A stretch of 54,789 nucleotides of DNA from positions 1 through 54,789 of the forward strand of contig NZ_MSXV01000012.1 of the NCBI RefSeq assembly GCF_001945395.1, read 5' to 3'. A program made the translations under genes and the position numbers. Numbering within the stretch: the stretch's first letter is position 1; every line of letters begins with the position of its first letter. Below the pieces are notes generated by a model that saw nothing but the letters and a program-made list of their open reading frames with translations, searched no databases and was not told the origin of the DNA. This stretch comes from Pseudomonas sp. PA15(2017) (GTDB lineage Bacteria; Pseudomonadota; Gammaproteobacteria; Pseudomonadales; Pseudomonadaceae). Below are positions 44,532 to 53,085 of the stretch, one piece after another.

Positions 44532-44562
44532 TTGTTCGAACATATTATATTTGTACGAACAA
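44532..44562. promoter_or_regulatory. Twin palindromic operator for GntR regulator
   Basis: TGTTCGAACA (44533-44542) is a perfect palindrome and TGTACGAACA (44552-44561) a near copy 19 bases away. Together TTGTTCG and CGAACAA form a larger dyad over AT-rich DNA that may hold the -10 region. It lies 22 bases before the lyase ATG and between it and the GntR gene. Confidence 0.7.
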
Positions 44563-44583
44563 TAACAAACAAAAGGCTTCCTC

Positions 44584-45939
44584 ATGTCTACTACCGTTTT
44601 CGATTCCGCTCTGTTCCGCGACATGTTCGGCACCGCCGAAATACGCAACGTCTTCTCCGATAAAGCGTTGATCGAGCGCTACATCGAGGTCGAGGTGGCG
44701 CTGGCGCGTGCCCAGGCACGTTGCGGGGTGATCCCCGCCGCCGCTGCCGAAGAGATCGCCGCCAAAGCCGACTACGCTTCGCTCGACCTGACGCTGATGC
44801 AGCACGAAACGGAAATCGTCGGCTATCCCATTCTGCCGCTGGTCGAACAGCTCTCGAAGTGCTGCGGTGAGGCCGGCCGCTATGTGCATTGGGGGGCGAC
44901 CACCCAGGACATCATGGATACCGCGGTGGTCCTGCAGGTGCGTGATGCACTGGTGATCGTGGAGCGCGACGTTCAGGCCGTCCGTGGTCTGCTCGCCGAC
45001 CTCGCCAAACGCTACCGCGACACGCCGATGGCGGGCCGTACCCACCTGCAACACGCGCTGCCGATCACCTTCGGCTACAAGTGCGCGGTATGGCTGAGCA
45101 TGTTCGACCGCCATGCCGAGCGCCTGGTCGAACTGCGTCCACGTGTCGAGATCGGCCAGTTCGCTGGCGCCGCCGGCACCCTGGCATCGCTGGGCGACAA
45201 GGGCCTGGAGGTTCAGGAATCACTGATGGCCGAGCTGGGCCTGGGCGTGCCTCAGGCGACCTGGCACGTGGCCCGTGATGGCCTGGCAGAAACCCTGAAT
45301 TTCCTAGGTCTGGTCACCGGGTCGCTGGGCAAGGTCGCGCTCGACGTGATGATGATGATGACCAGCGAACTCGGCGAGGTCTACGAGCCCTTCGTGAAGG
45401 GCCGTGGCGCCAGCAGCACCATGCCGCAGAAACGCAACCCGATTTCCTGCGAGCTGATGTACGCCGCCGCCAAGGGCGTTCGCCAGCAGGCGGGCCTGAT
45501 GCTCGATGCGATGATCCAGGACTTCGAGCGCTCCACAGGCCCATGGCAGGCCGAGTGGGTGGCCATTCCGGAGGCCTTCGCATTGACCGCCGGCTCCCTT
45601 GCCCAAGCCAAATTCATGCTTGCAGGCCTGGACGTTCGCACTGAACGCATGCGCCAGAACCTGGACATGACCCGCGGCCTGATCGTCGCCGAGGCGGTGA
45701 TGATGGGGCTGGCCCCGGAGCTCGGCCGCCAGGTCGCGCATGACGTGGTGTATGCCGCCTGCCGCGTGGCCAACGACGAGAGCATCAGCCTGCTCGATGC
45801 CTTGTTGCGAGACCCGGAAGTCGCCGACCGCCTGCCACGCGCCGAGCTGCAGCGCCTGACCGACCCGGCCAATTACCTGGGCCTCGCACCGCAAATGGTC
45901 GACCGCGCACTAGAGCGCCCGGGCCGCGTTCAACGCTGA
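44584..45939 (+). CDS. Aspartase/fumarase-superfamily lyase (PcaB/ASL-like)
   Basis: The 451-residue protein is in the superfamily of adenylosuccinate lyase, argininosuccinate lyase and 3-carboxymuconate cycloisomerase (PcaB). The catalytic loop is SSTMPQKRN at residues 277-285 (Ser277/278), and the other conserved blocks are present as VHWGATTQDIMDT and GRTHLQHALP. Overall layout and C-terminus resemble PcaB, but the loop has Gln where PcaB has His, and no protocatechuate genes are near. With DctA and a fumarase downstream, a lyase releasing fumarate is the better guess. Most superfamily members do so; the substrate is unknown. AAGG precedes the ATG. Confidence 0.85.
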   Translation: MSTTVFDSALFRDMFGTAEIRNVFSDKALIERYIEVEVALARAQARCGVIPAAAAEEIAAKADYASLDLTLMQHETEIVGYPILPLVEQLSKCCGEAGRYVHWGATTQDIMDTAVVLQVRDALVIVERDVQAVRGLLADLAKRYRDTPMAGRTHLQHALPITFGYKCAVWLSMFDRHAERLVELRPRVEIGQFAGAAGTLASLGDKGLEVQESLMAELGLGVPQATWHVARDGLAETLNFLGLVTGSLGKVALDVMMMMTSELGEVYEPFVKGRGASSTMPQKRNPISCELMYAAAKGVRQQAGLMLDAMIQDFERSTGPWQAEWVAIPEAFALTAGSLAQAKFMLAGLDVRTERMRQNLDMTRGLIVAEAVMMGLAPELGRQVAHDVVYAACRVANDESISLLDALLRDPEVADRLPRAELQRLTDPANYLGLAPQMVDRALERPGRVQR

Positions 45940-46005
45940 CGCTTGCAGCGGGCTCCATGGCGAGCCCGCGAATCTCTCGACAAAGACAATAAAGAGAATT
46001 CGCTC

Positions 46006-47307
46006 ATGTCATCTACCACCGCAAAACCGTTCTACCGCGACCTCACGTTTCAGGTCATCGCCGCCATGGTGCTGGGCATCGCGTTCGGCTTCATCGCCCC
46101 CGAGCTGGCAGCCAAATTCAAGATTCTCGGCGACATCTTTCTCAAGCTGATCAAGACGGCGGTTGCCCCGCTGGTGTTCTTCACCGTGGTGCACGGCATC
46201 GCCTCGGCCGGTGATATCAAGCGTGTCGGCAAGGTCGGCATCCGCGCACTGATCTACTTCGAGGTCGTGTCCACCCTGGCGCTGGCCATCGGCCTCGCCT
46301 GGGGCAACCTGATCGAGATCGGCTCCGGCATGCACGATGCCCACCCCAGCGGCGCCACTTCGGCGGCAGCTGCCGCGGCAGTTGCCAAGGGCCACGCGCC
46401 GCAGTCGACGATGGACTTCATCTACGGCATCTTCCCCGACAACTTCGTCGGTGCCTTCGCTGGCGGCCAATTACTGCAGGTGCTGGTGATCTCGGTGCTA
46501 TTCGGCTTCGCCCTGCTGGCGCTCAAGGCCGAGCGCCGCGAAGTGATCGAAGATGGCCTGAACCGCATCTCCGAGTGCTTCTTCGAGTTTATCAACCTGA
46601 TCATGAAGCTGGCCCCCCTGGGCGCCTTCGGCTCGGTGGCCTACGCGGTGGGCAGCAACGGTGCGGCGGTACTGATGTCGCTGGCCAACCTGGTACTGAT
46701 GTTCTACGCGGCGGTGTTCTTTTTCATCTTCGTGATTCTGGGCACCATCTGCCGTGTTTCCGGGTTCAGCCTGTGGCGCTTCCTGAAGTACATCAAGGAT
46801 GAAATCTTCATCGTCATCGGTACCGCGTCGTCGGAAAGTGCCCTGCCGCGACTGCTGCAGAAACTCGAGAAGTTCGGCTGCTCCAAGCAGAGCGTCGGCC
46901 TGGTGTTGCCCACTGGCTACGCGTTCAACCTGGACGGCACATCGATCTACATGTCGCTGTGCGTGCTGTTCATCGCCAACGCCTATGGCGTGCCGCTGAG
47001 CTGGGAACAGCAACTGGGCATTCTCGCCATCATGCTGGTGACCTCCAAAGGCGCGGCGGCGGTTTCCGGGGGCAGCTTCGTGGTGTTCGCGGCAACGGTC
47101 ACCGCTATCGGCTCGCTGCCGGTCGAGGGTCTGGCCCTGCTGTTCGGCGTCTACCGCTTCATGTCCATGGCGATCGCCACCTGCAACACCATCGGCAATA
47201 GCGTCGCTACCGTGGTGGTTGCCAAATGGTCGGGCGAGTTCAGCGAACAGGAAGCAAAGGTCGAGTACGAGCGCGTGCTGGGCCGCGCGGCAACGGCACC
47301 GCTGTGA
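46006..47307 (+). CDS. C4-dicarboxylate transporter DctA family
   Basis: The 433-residue inner-membrane carrier belongs to the dicarboxylate/amino acid:cation symporter family. It has about eight membrane helices, with VAPLVFFTVVHGIAS near the N-terminus and SSESALPRLLQKLEKFGCSK plus GYAFNLDGTSIY in the substrate-binding core, as in DctA. It should import succinate, fumarate, malate or a related compound. It lies between the lyase and fumC with gaps of 66 and 42 bases. Its specificity may differ from housekeeping DctA because of its context. The ATG at 46006 was chosen for its ribosome-binding site and homologue length. Confidence 0.9.
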   Translation: MSSTTAKPFYRDLTFQVIAAMVLGIAFGFIAPELAAKFKILGDIFLKLIKTAVAPLVFFTVVHGIASAGDIKRVGKVGIRALIYFEVVSTLALAIGLAWGNLIEIGSGMHDAHPSGATSAAAAAAVAKGHAPQSTMDFIYGIFPDNFVGAFAGGQLLQVLVISVLFGFALLALKAERREVIEDGLNRISECFFEFINLIMKLAPLGAFGSVAYAVGSNGAAVLMSLANLVLMFYAAVFFFIFVILGTICRVSGFSLWRFLKYIKDEIFIVIGTASSESALPRLLQKLEKFGCSKQSVGLVLPTGYAFNLDGTSIYMSLCVLFIANAYGVPLSWEQQLGILAIMLVTSKGAAAVSGGSFVVFAATVTAIGSLPVEGLALLFGVYRFMSMAIATCNTIGNSVATVVVAKWSGEFSEQEAKVEYERVLGRAATAPL

Positions 47308-47349
47308 CGTGCCGGCACACTCACTCCTGAATCACGACCGAGAACCGTC

Positions 47350-48744
47350 ATGGAAAAATTCCGTATCGAGCACGATGCCTTCGGCCCCGTGGAAATCCCG
47401 CAGGACAAGTACTGGGGCGCACAGACTCAGCGAGCCATCGGCGTATTCGGGGCCGGGCGCGAGCAGTTCCCTGCCCACCTGCTGCATGCCTTCGGCCAGC
47501 AGAAGCTGGCCAGCACCCGCGCCAACCGGCGCCTGGGCGCGATCGACGACGCACTCGCCCAGGCCATCGAGCAGGCGGCCACAGAGCTTGCCGCCGGCCT
47601 GTTCGATGAGCAGTTCCCGCTGACCATCTGGCAGACCGGCTCCGGGACCCAGACCAACATGAACGCCAACGAAGTCATCGCCAACCGGGCCAACCAGTTG
47701 CTGGGCAACGAGCTGGGCAGCAAATCGCCCGTTCACCCCAACGACCACGTCAACCGCTCGCAGTCCTCCAATGACACCTTTCCGACGGTGATGCACCTGG
47801 CCTCGTACCTGGCGTTGAAGAACGCCCTGCTGCCGGCGCTTGGTCACCTGCACGAAGGGCTCGAAGAGAAAGCCCGCGCCTGGCGCGACGAGCTGAAGAT
47901 CGGCCGTACCCATTTAATGGATGCGGTGCCCATGAGCCAGGGCCAGGCCTTTGCCACCTATGCCGAACAGATCCGGCATGGCATCTGCCGCGTGCAGGCG
48001 TGCATGGCGCGACTCAGGATACTGCCCCAGGGCGGCACGGCAGTGGGCACCGGGCTCAACGCCCCGCTGGGCTTTGCGCAGGTGTTCTGCGAGGAGCTTT
48101 GCGCAATCACCGGTGAGCCCTTCGAAAGCAACCCGTGCAAGTTCGAGGGCATGGGCACCCATGACGTTTTCGTGGAGCTGTCGGGTGTGCTGAACGTACT
48201 GGCGGTCTCGCTGACCAAGCTGGCCAACGACATTCGTCTGCTCAGTTCAGGGCCTCGCTGCGGGCTGGCCGAATTGGTGGTGCCCGATGACGGGCTGACC
48301 TCCTCGATCATGCCAGGCAAGCGCAACCCGACCATCGCCGAGGTGCTGGCCCAGGCCTGCATGCAGGTGATGGGCAACACCACGACCGTTTCCATCGCCG
48401 GCGCCTCCAGCCTGTTCGAGCTGAACGTCGCCAAGCCGGTGATCATTCACAACGTGCTGCAGTCGATCTCGGTGCTTTCCGAGAGCCTGATGATTTTCAC
48501 CGACAAGCTGTTGACCGGACTGGAACTCAACCGCCCAGTGCTGCAACGCAATGTGGAAGGCTCCCTGCTGCTGGCCACGGCACTGAACCCGGTGCTGGGC
48601 TACGACCGCGTAAGCCAGATCACCCGCAAGGCGGCGGACGAAAACCTCACGCCCAAGGAGGCGGCCATAGCGCTTGGCTTCCTCACCGCCGAAGCCTATG
48701 ACGCCCACGTCCGCCCGGCCCTGATGATTGCGCCTCGAGGCTGA
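47350..48744 (+). CDS. fumC: Class II fumarate hydratase, divergent FumC paralogue
   Basis: FumC-type enzymes hydrate fumarate to malate without an iron-sulfur cluster. The 464-residue sequence keeps the blocks GSGTQTNMNANEV, SSNDTFPT, GRTHLMDAVP and GGTAVGTG. The catalytic loop reads TSSIMPGKRNP (317-327, E. coli numbering), so Ser318 and Lys324 are kept. However Gly317 is Thr and Val325 is Arg, and the preceding LPENEPG is replaced by VPDDGL. It is thus a divergent paralogue next to the housekeeping class I enzyme at 24477. It is last in the lyase-dctA-fumC operon. Confidence 0.85.
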   Translation: MEKFRIEHDAFGPVEIPQDKYWGAQTQRAIGVFGAGREQFPAHLLHAFGQQKLASTRANRRLGAIDDALAQAIEQAATELAAGLFDEQFPLTIWQTGSGTQTNMNANEVIANRANQLLGNELGSKSPVHPNDHVNRSQSSNDTFPTVMHLASYLALKNALLPALGHLHEGLEEKARAWRDELKIGRTHLMDAVPMSQGQAFATYAEQIRHGICRVQACMARLRILPQGGTAVGTGLNAPLGFAQVFCEELCAITGEPFESNPCKFEGMGTHDVFVELSGVLNVLAVSLTKLANDIRLLSSGPRCGLAELVVPDDGLTSSIMPGKRNPTIAEVLAQACMQVMGNTTTVSIAGASSLFELNVAKPVIIHNVLQSISVLSESLMIFTDKLLTGLELNRPVLQRNVEGSLLLATALNPVLGYDRVSQITRKAADENLTPKEAAIALGFLTAEAYDAHVRPALMIAPRG

Positions 48745-48761
48745 GCGACCCCGCTGCCCTG

Positions 48762-48783
48762 CCTGACCCGGCATCGGGTCAGG
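48762..48783. terminator. Hairpin between convergent fumC and hglS
   Basis: CCTGACCCG and CGGGTCAGG form a nine-bp stem with a four-base loop (GCAT). A T-run is weak or absent, so it is only a probable terminator. It lies 18 bases after the fumC stop. Confidence 0.5.
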
Positions 48784-48842
48784 CATCGAATAGCGGCACC
48801 CGCTCACCTGCTCAAGACGGGCCGCTTCTTCATCGGTCTCGT

Positions 48843-50240
48843 TCAGTCCAGCGATTCAAGCCCCAGCGCCTTCGCGCACTCGGCCAGCGAGCGGCGCTGG
48901 GTCTCGGCGTACAGCGCCAACTCATCGTGCACCGTGGCGCCGAGGGCGGTATGGAAGGCCTGCTGGTTGGAGGTGGCGTCGTAGCTGACCTGGGCATCGT
49001 CGCCGAGGTTGGACTGGAAGATGCCGGCAGCGCTTACCGGCAGAAAATCCTCGTAGACCAACGGCTCGAAATGCACATGGCCGGCGTCGATCAGTGCAGC
49101 GAGGCTGCGTGGTCTGGTTTCATCACGGCGCGCGGCTTTGCCCGCTTCGGTGACGAAGTAGCGGAAGTAGGCCAGGCCCTCGCGGTGCATGGCCGCGTAG
49201 CTGTCGGGGAAGGCTGCGAAGCGTTGCGCCAGCAAATCGGCGTAGCGCTGGGCGTTGGCTTCGTTGGGGAATTCGCCCAGGTCGTCGCGGGCCTCGCCCA
49301 GCAATTGGTCGTACAGCGCGCGACCGGCAGGGGTCAGCGCTGCACCGCGCTGCTCGATCTCGCCGAAGCGCGCGGTATGGCTGCCGGCCGCGCCGGCCTG
49401 GCCGACGAACGCCACGCGCTCCTGCAGCGCCTTGAAGCTGGTCTGGCGCAGCAGGATCGGGCACTGGCGCCGTGGCGGCCCCTCGACCACCGCCTTGGGC
49501 GTGATGCCGCGCCGGGGCATGGCCGCCTGCACTTCGTCGATGTCCAGGGTGCGCGGTGTCAGGTGGTTGATGTGCGGCCCCTTGAAGGCCACCACATCGG
49601 CGATCAGGCGATGCTGGTCGTGCAAACTGTCATACTCGGCGGCGCTGACGGTGGCTTCGGTATGCCAGCGAAAGGTCTCCAGGGCTTGCATTACGAACGC
49701 TTCGGCATCGGCGGCGTTCAGGCCGCCCTGGGCTTCGCATTGCTCGATCAGCGCTCGCGCCTGCGGGGTGAAGATGTCGCGCTTGGCGAGAATCTCGGCG
49801 GCCAGGGCACGCAGTGCTTCGTCCTCGATCAGCTCCAGGCGCAGCAGCGAGGTGAACACGCGAAACGGGCTGACCTGCAACTCGGCTTCATGTACGGCGC
49901 GAAAGGCAGTGGAATGCACCGGCACACCGGCCGCGCCGAGGTCGTAGTAGCCGACCGGCTGCATGCCCATGACCGCGAACAGGCGGCGGATGGTAGACAG
50001 CTCCTCGGCGCTGCCAACGCGAATCGCACCGTGGCGCTCCATGGCCAGGCGCTCGATTTCACCGGTCCGCTCCAGCTGCTGCTTCAGCGCCGCGGAGCCG
50101 GCCAGCGCCTGGGCGTTGGTGTCCTCCACCAGGTCGAGCAGGTCGCCGTAAAGCGGCACTTCGGCGCGGTACATGGCAGACATGGCGCTGGAAAACTGCG
50201 CACGGATTGCAGACGGATCGACAAATCCTTGGTTGCTCAT
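48843..50240 (-). CDS. hglS: 2-oxoadipate dioxygenase/decarboxylase HglS
   Basis: HglS converts 2-oxoadipate to D-2-hydroxyglutarate using iron and oxygen, in the D-lysine catabolic route. The 465-residue DUF1338 protein has the metal ligands at the positions reported for the P. putida enzyme: His70, His226 and Glu294, with substrate-contacting Arg74. It lies next to the LysR, amaB and amaA genes, the same set as in P. putida. AGGAGG precedes the ATG. The gene for the aminoadipate transaminase that makes 2-oxoadipate is not in this window. Confidence 0.93.
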   Translation of the reverse strand: MSNQGFVDPSAIRAQFSSAMSAMYRAEVPLYGDLLDLVEDTNAQALAGSAALKQQLERTGEIERLAMERHGAIRVGSAEELSTIRRLFAVMGMQPVGYYDLGAAGVPVHSTAFRAVHEAELQVSPFRVFTSLLRLELIEDEALRALAAEILAKRDIFTPQARALIEQCEAQGGLNAADAEAFVMQALETFRWHTEATVSAAEYDSLHDQHRLIADVVAFKGPHINHLTPRTLDIDEVQAAMPRRGITPKAVVEGPPRRQCPILLRQTSFKALQERVAFVGQAGAAGSHTARFGEIEQRGAALTPAGRALYDQLLGEARDDLGEFPNEANAQRYADLLAQRFAAFPDSYAAMHREGLAYFRYFVTEAGKAARRDETRPRSLAALIDAGHVHFEPLVYEDFLPVSAAGIFQSNLGDDAQVSYDATSNQQAFHTALGATVHDELALYAETQRRSLAECAKALGLESLD

Positions 50241-50369
50241 GGCTGCAAAAACCTCCTGTCGGGTTTATCGGGTGTTCCTGCGCGCAGCTCTCCTGATGCC
50301 TCGGGGGAACCGAGTACGACTATCAAAGCGAGATGCTGGGCCTGCCACAAGCGAAATAAAGTGCTGCCA

Positions 50370-51299
50370 TCATTCCTTGAATTCAGGATCTGAGCGAATG
50401 GCCTCGTTGCCGGCCCGCGCCTTGTCGAGAATCCAGTCGATCAGCGCCCTGACCTTCGGCACCTCGGCGGACTGCTCGGCGACGGCGATGAAGTAGGCGC
50501 CCTGGCTGGGTTTGTAGTGCTGCCAGGGGATCACCAGCTTGCCTTCCTGCAGCTCGTCCAGGACCAGAAAACGTGGCACCAGTGCCACGCCGCAACCGGA
50601 CTGCGCCGCGCGGATGCACATGTAGAACGTATCGAAGCGCGGCCCGTGGTAGCTGTTCTCGGTACTGATGCCCTGCTCCTCGAACCACTCGTGCCAGCCG
50701 CCGGGCCGCGAGGTGCATTGCAGCAACACCAGATTGGCCAGGTCGCCGGCGTCGAGCAGCGGCTCATTGGGCAGGATGTCCGGCGCGCACACCGGAATCA
50801 CGTCTTCGCCGAACAGCTCGATGCAGATGGCCCCCGGCCAGGAGCCGGTGCCGTAGAAAAACGCCACGTCGGCCTTGGCCTGCACCAGATCGAAGGGCTC
50901 CAGCTCGTTCTTGATGTCCAGGTGGATGTTGGGGTTGCGCCGGGAAAAACCTTTCAGGTTCGGTACCAGCCAGCGCGCCCCGAACGTCGGCTGGGTGGCC
51001 ACCTTGAGCACCTCGGTTTCGCCGCCGTAGGAGAGGATGTAGCGGCTGGAGATGTCCACCTGGGTGAGGATCTTGTTCACCTCCGTCAGGTACAGCTCGC
51101 CGGCCGGCGCCAGTTGCAAGCGGCGGCGCACTCGATGGAACAGCGGATGCTGGAGCATGTCCTCGAGCTGCGCCACCTGCTTGCTCACCGCGCTCTGCGT
51201 CAGGTGCAGCTCCTGGGCGGCGCGGGTGAAGCTCAGGTGCCGGGCCGCGGCCTCGAAGCACTGCAGGGCGGTCATGGTCGGCAGCAGGCGTTTGGACAT
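50370..51299 (-). CDS. LysR-type regulator of the lysine/pipecolate locus
   Basis: The 309-residue protein has an N-terminal LysR helix-turn-helix (about 5-65, with LSFTRAAQELHLTQSAVSKQVAQLE) and a GcvA-like effector domain (about 90-300). It is divergent from amaB and upstream of hglS, so it probably controls this pathway in response to a lysine-derived intermediate. A dyad (ATTCC-N5-GGAAT, 51329-51343) in the gap to amaB is a candidate binding site. The inducer is inferred only. Confidence 0.88.
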   Translation of the reverse strand: MSKRLLPTMTALQCFEAAARHLSFTRAAQELHLTQSAVSKQVAQLEDMLQHPLFHRVRRRLQLAPAGELYLTEVNKILTQVDISSRYILSYGGETEVLKVATQPTFGARWLVPNLKGFSRRNPNIHLDIKNELEPFDLVQAKADVAFFYGTGSWPGAICIELFGEDVIPVCAPDILPNEPLLDAGDLANLVLLQCTSRPGGWHEWFEEQGISTENSYHGPRFDTFYMCIRAAQSGCGVALVPRFLVLDELQEGKLVIPWQHYKPSQGAYFIAVAEQSAEVPKVRALIDWILDKARAGNEAIRSDPEFKE

Positions 51300-51328
51300 G
51301 AGCTTCTCTGTTCAGTCGCGGCGACTTG

Positions 51329-51343
51329 ATTCCATGACGGAAT
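51329..51343. promoter_or_regulatory. LysR-type dyad upstream of amaB
   Basis: ATTCCATGACGGAAT is a perfect inverted repeat with five-base spacer, of the size of a LysR-type recognition site. It lies between the divergent LysR gene and amaB. Confidence 0.55.
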
Positions 51344-51436
51344 GACATGGTGCGTAAACGTCGTTTGTTGCATGCAGGTTGCGGATTAATACTGATCCTT
51401 GTCGCGGATTTCAACTTCACGCCTCAGGAGATCGCC

Positions 51437-52930
51437 ATGGTCAACCCGCTACTCGAACGTCTCGGTGTCAGCGCCAGCGCTTACCAGAACGGCAGCCATG
51501 CGGTTTACACCCCGATCGACGGCAGCCAGATCGGCCACCTGAATCTGCAAAATGCCGACGCGGTGCGCGCCAGGATCAGCGCCGGCCACGACGCCTTCCT
51601 GGCCTGGCGCAAGGTGCCGGCGCCGCGTCGCGGCGAGCTGGTGCGCCTGTTCGGCGAGGTGCTGCGTGAGCACAAGGCCGACCTCGGCGAGCTGGTGTCC
51701 ATCGAAGCCGGCAAGATCACCCAGGAAGGCCTGGGCGAAGTGCAGGAAATGATCGACATCTGCGACTTCGCCGTCGGCCTGTCGCGCCAGCTCTACGGCC
51801 TGACCATCGCCTCCGAACGTCCCGGCCACCACATGCGTGAAACCTGGCACCCACTGGGCGTGGTCGGGGTGATCAGCGCCTTCAACTTCCCGGTCGCCGT
51901 GTGGGCCTGGAACACCACTCTGGCCTTGGTCGCGGGCAATGCGGTGATCTGGAAGCCGTCGGAAAAGACCCCGCTGACCGCCCTGGCCTCCCAGGCACTG
52001 TTCGACAAGGCCCTCGAGCGCTTCGGCAGCGACGCCCCGCACGGCCTGGCGCAACTGGTCATCGGAGACCGCAGCGCTGGCGAAGTGCTGGTCGACGACC
52101 CGCGTGTGCCGCTGATCAGCGCCACCGGCAGCACCCGCATGGGCCGCGAAGTCGGGCCGCGGGTGGCCGCCCGCTTCGGCCGCAGCATCCTGGAACTGGG
52201 CGGCAATAACGCCATGATCCTCACTCCCAGCGCCGATCTCGACCTGGCCGTGCGCGGCATCCTGTTCAGCGCCGTGGGCACCGCCGGCCAGCGCTGCACC
52301 ACCCTGCGCCGCCTGATCGTCCATCGCTCGATCAAGGACGAGGTGGTCGCCCGCGTCAAAGCCGCCTACGCCAAGGTACGCATCGGCGACCCGCGCCAGG
52401 GCAACCTGATCGGCCCGCTGATCGACAAACAGGCGTTCCGCGCCATGCAGGATGCTCTGACCAGTGCCCGCGACGAAGGCGGCCAGGTGTTCGGTGGCGA
52501 GCGCCAGCTGGCCGACAGCTTCCCCTACGGCTACTACGTGAGCCCTGCCATCGTCGAAATGCCGAGCCAGAGCGCGGTGGTGCGCCATGAAACCTTCGCG
52601 CCGATCCTCTACGTGCTCGCCTACGACGACTTCGAAGAGGCGCTGCGCTTGAACAACGAGGTTTCCCAGGGCCTTTCCTCGTGCATCTTCACCACCGACG
52701 TGCGTGAGGCCGAAGCCTTCCAGGGCGCGGCCGGCAGCGACTGCGGTATCGCCAACGTCAACATCGGCACCAGTGGTGCGGAAATCGGCGGCGCCTTTAG
52801 CGGCGAGAAGGAAACCGGTGGCGGTCGCGAGTCCGGCTCCGATGCCTGGAAGGCCTACATGCGCCGCCAGACCAACACCGTCAACTACTCCCGCGAACTG
52901 CCGCTGGCCCAGGGCATCGTGTTCGACTGA
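51437..52930 (+). CDS. amaB: L-piperidine-6-carboxylate dehydrogenase AmaB
   Basis: AmaB oxidises piperideine-6-carboxylate (or its open-chain semialdehyde) to 2-aminoadipate with NAD+. The 497-residue aldehyde-dehydrogenase-family protein has the catalytic Cys287 (AGQRCTTLRR) and the general-base Glu253 (LELGGNNAM). The ATG at 51437 follows CAGGAG and begins the conserved sequence; an earlier in-frame start would add 30 unrelated residues. It is upstream of amaA, separated by a REP-like palindrome. Its product feeds HglS through 2-oxoadipate. Confidence 0.94.
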   Translation: MVNPLLERLGVSASAYQNGSHAVYTPIDGSQIGHLNLQNADAVRARISAGHDAFLAWRKVPAPRRGELVRLFGEVLREHKADLGELVSIEAGKITQEGLGEVQEMIDICDFAVGLSRQLYGLTIASERPGHHMRETWHPLGVVGVISAFNFPVAVWAWNTTLALVAGNAVIWKPSEKTPLTALASQALFDKALERFGSDAPHGLAQLVIGDRSAGEVLVDDPRVPLISATGSTRMGREVGPRVAARFGRSILELGGNNAMILTPSADLDLAVRGILFSAVGTAGQRCTTLRRLIVHRSIKDEVVARVKAAYAKVRIGDPRQGNLIGPLIDKQAFRAMQDALTSARDEGGQVFGGERQLADSFPYGYYVSPAIVEMPSQSAVVRHETFAPILYVLAYDDFEEALRLNNEVSQGLSSCIFTTDVREAEAFQGAAGSDCGIANVNIGTSGAEIGGAFSGEKETGGGRESGSDAWKAYMRRQTNTVNYSRELPLAQGIVFD

Positions 52931-52952
52931 TTGGTGACTATTGCCTCGTCAT

Positions 52953-53018
52953 CTGGGGGAGCGGGCGGGAACGCCTAGTCCATGCCCGCGATTTTTCGCG
53001 CGCATGGCGCGCTCCCAC
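52953..53018. repeat. REP-like palindrome between amaB and amaA
   Basis: Inverted arms around GGGAGCGGGC (left) and GCGCGCTCCCAC (right, 52997-53018) form an imperfect hairpin typical of Pseudomonas intergenic repeats. One arm recurs at 31804-31828. It may lower amaA expression relative to amaB. Confidence 0.7.
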
Positions 53019-53085
53019 GGAGTGCGTGGAGCCCTGCTGCAAAACGCCGTCACACCCGTCGCCGCTATCTGGAGAGGAACGCGAG

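Noticed and set aside
44584..45939. Assignment of the lyase as PcaB (protocatechuate pathway)
   Set aside because: Its layout is similar, but the catalytic loop differs (Gln for His) and no pca genes are near; the neighbours are a C4-dicarboxylate carrier and a fumarase.
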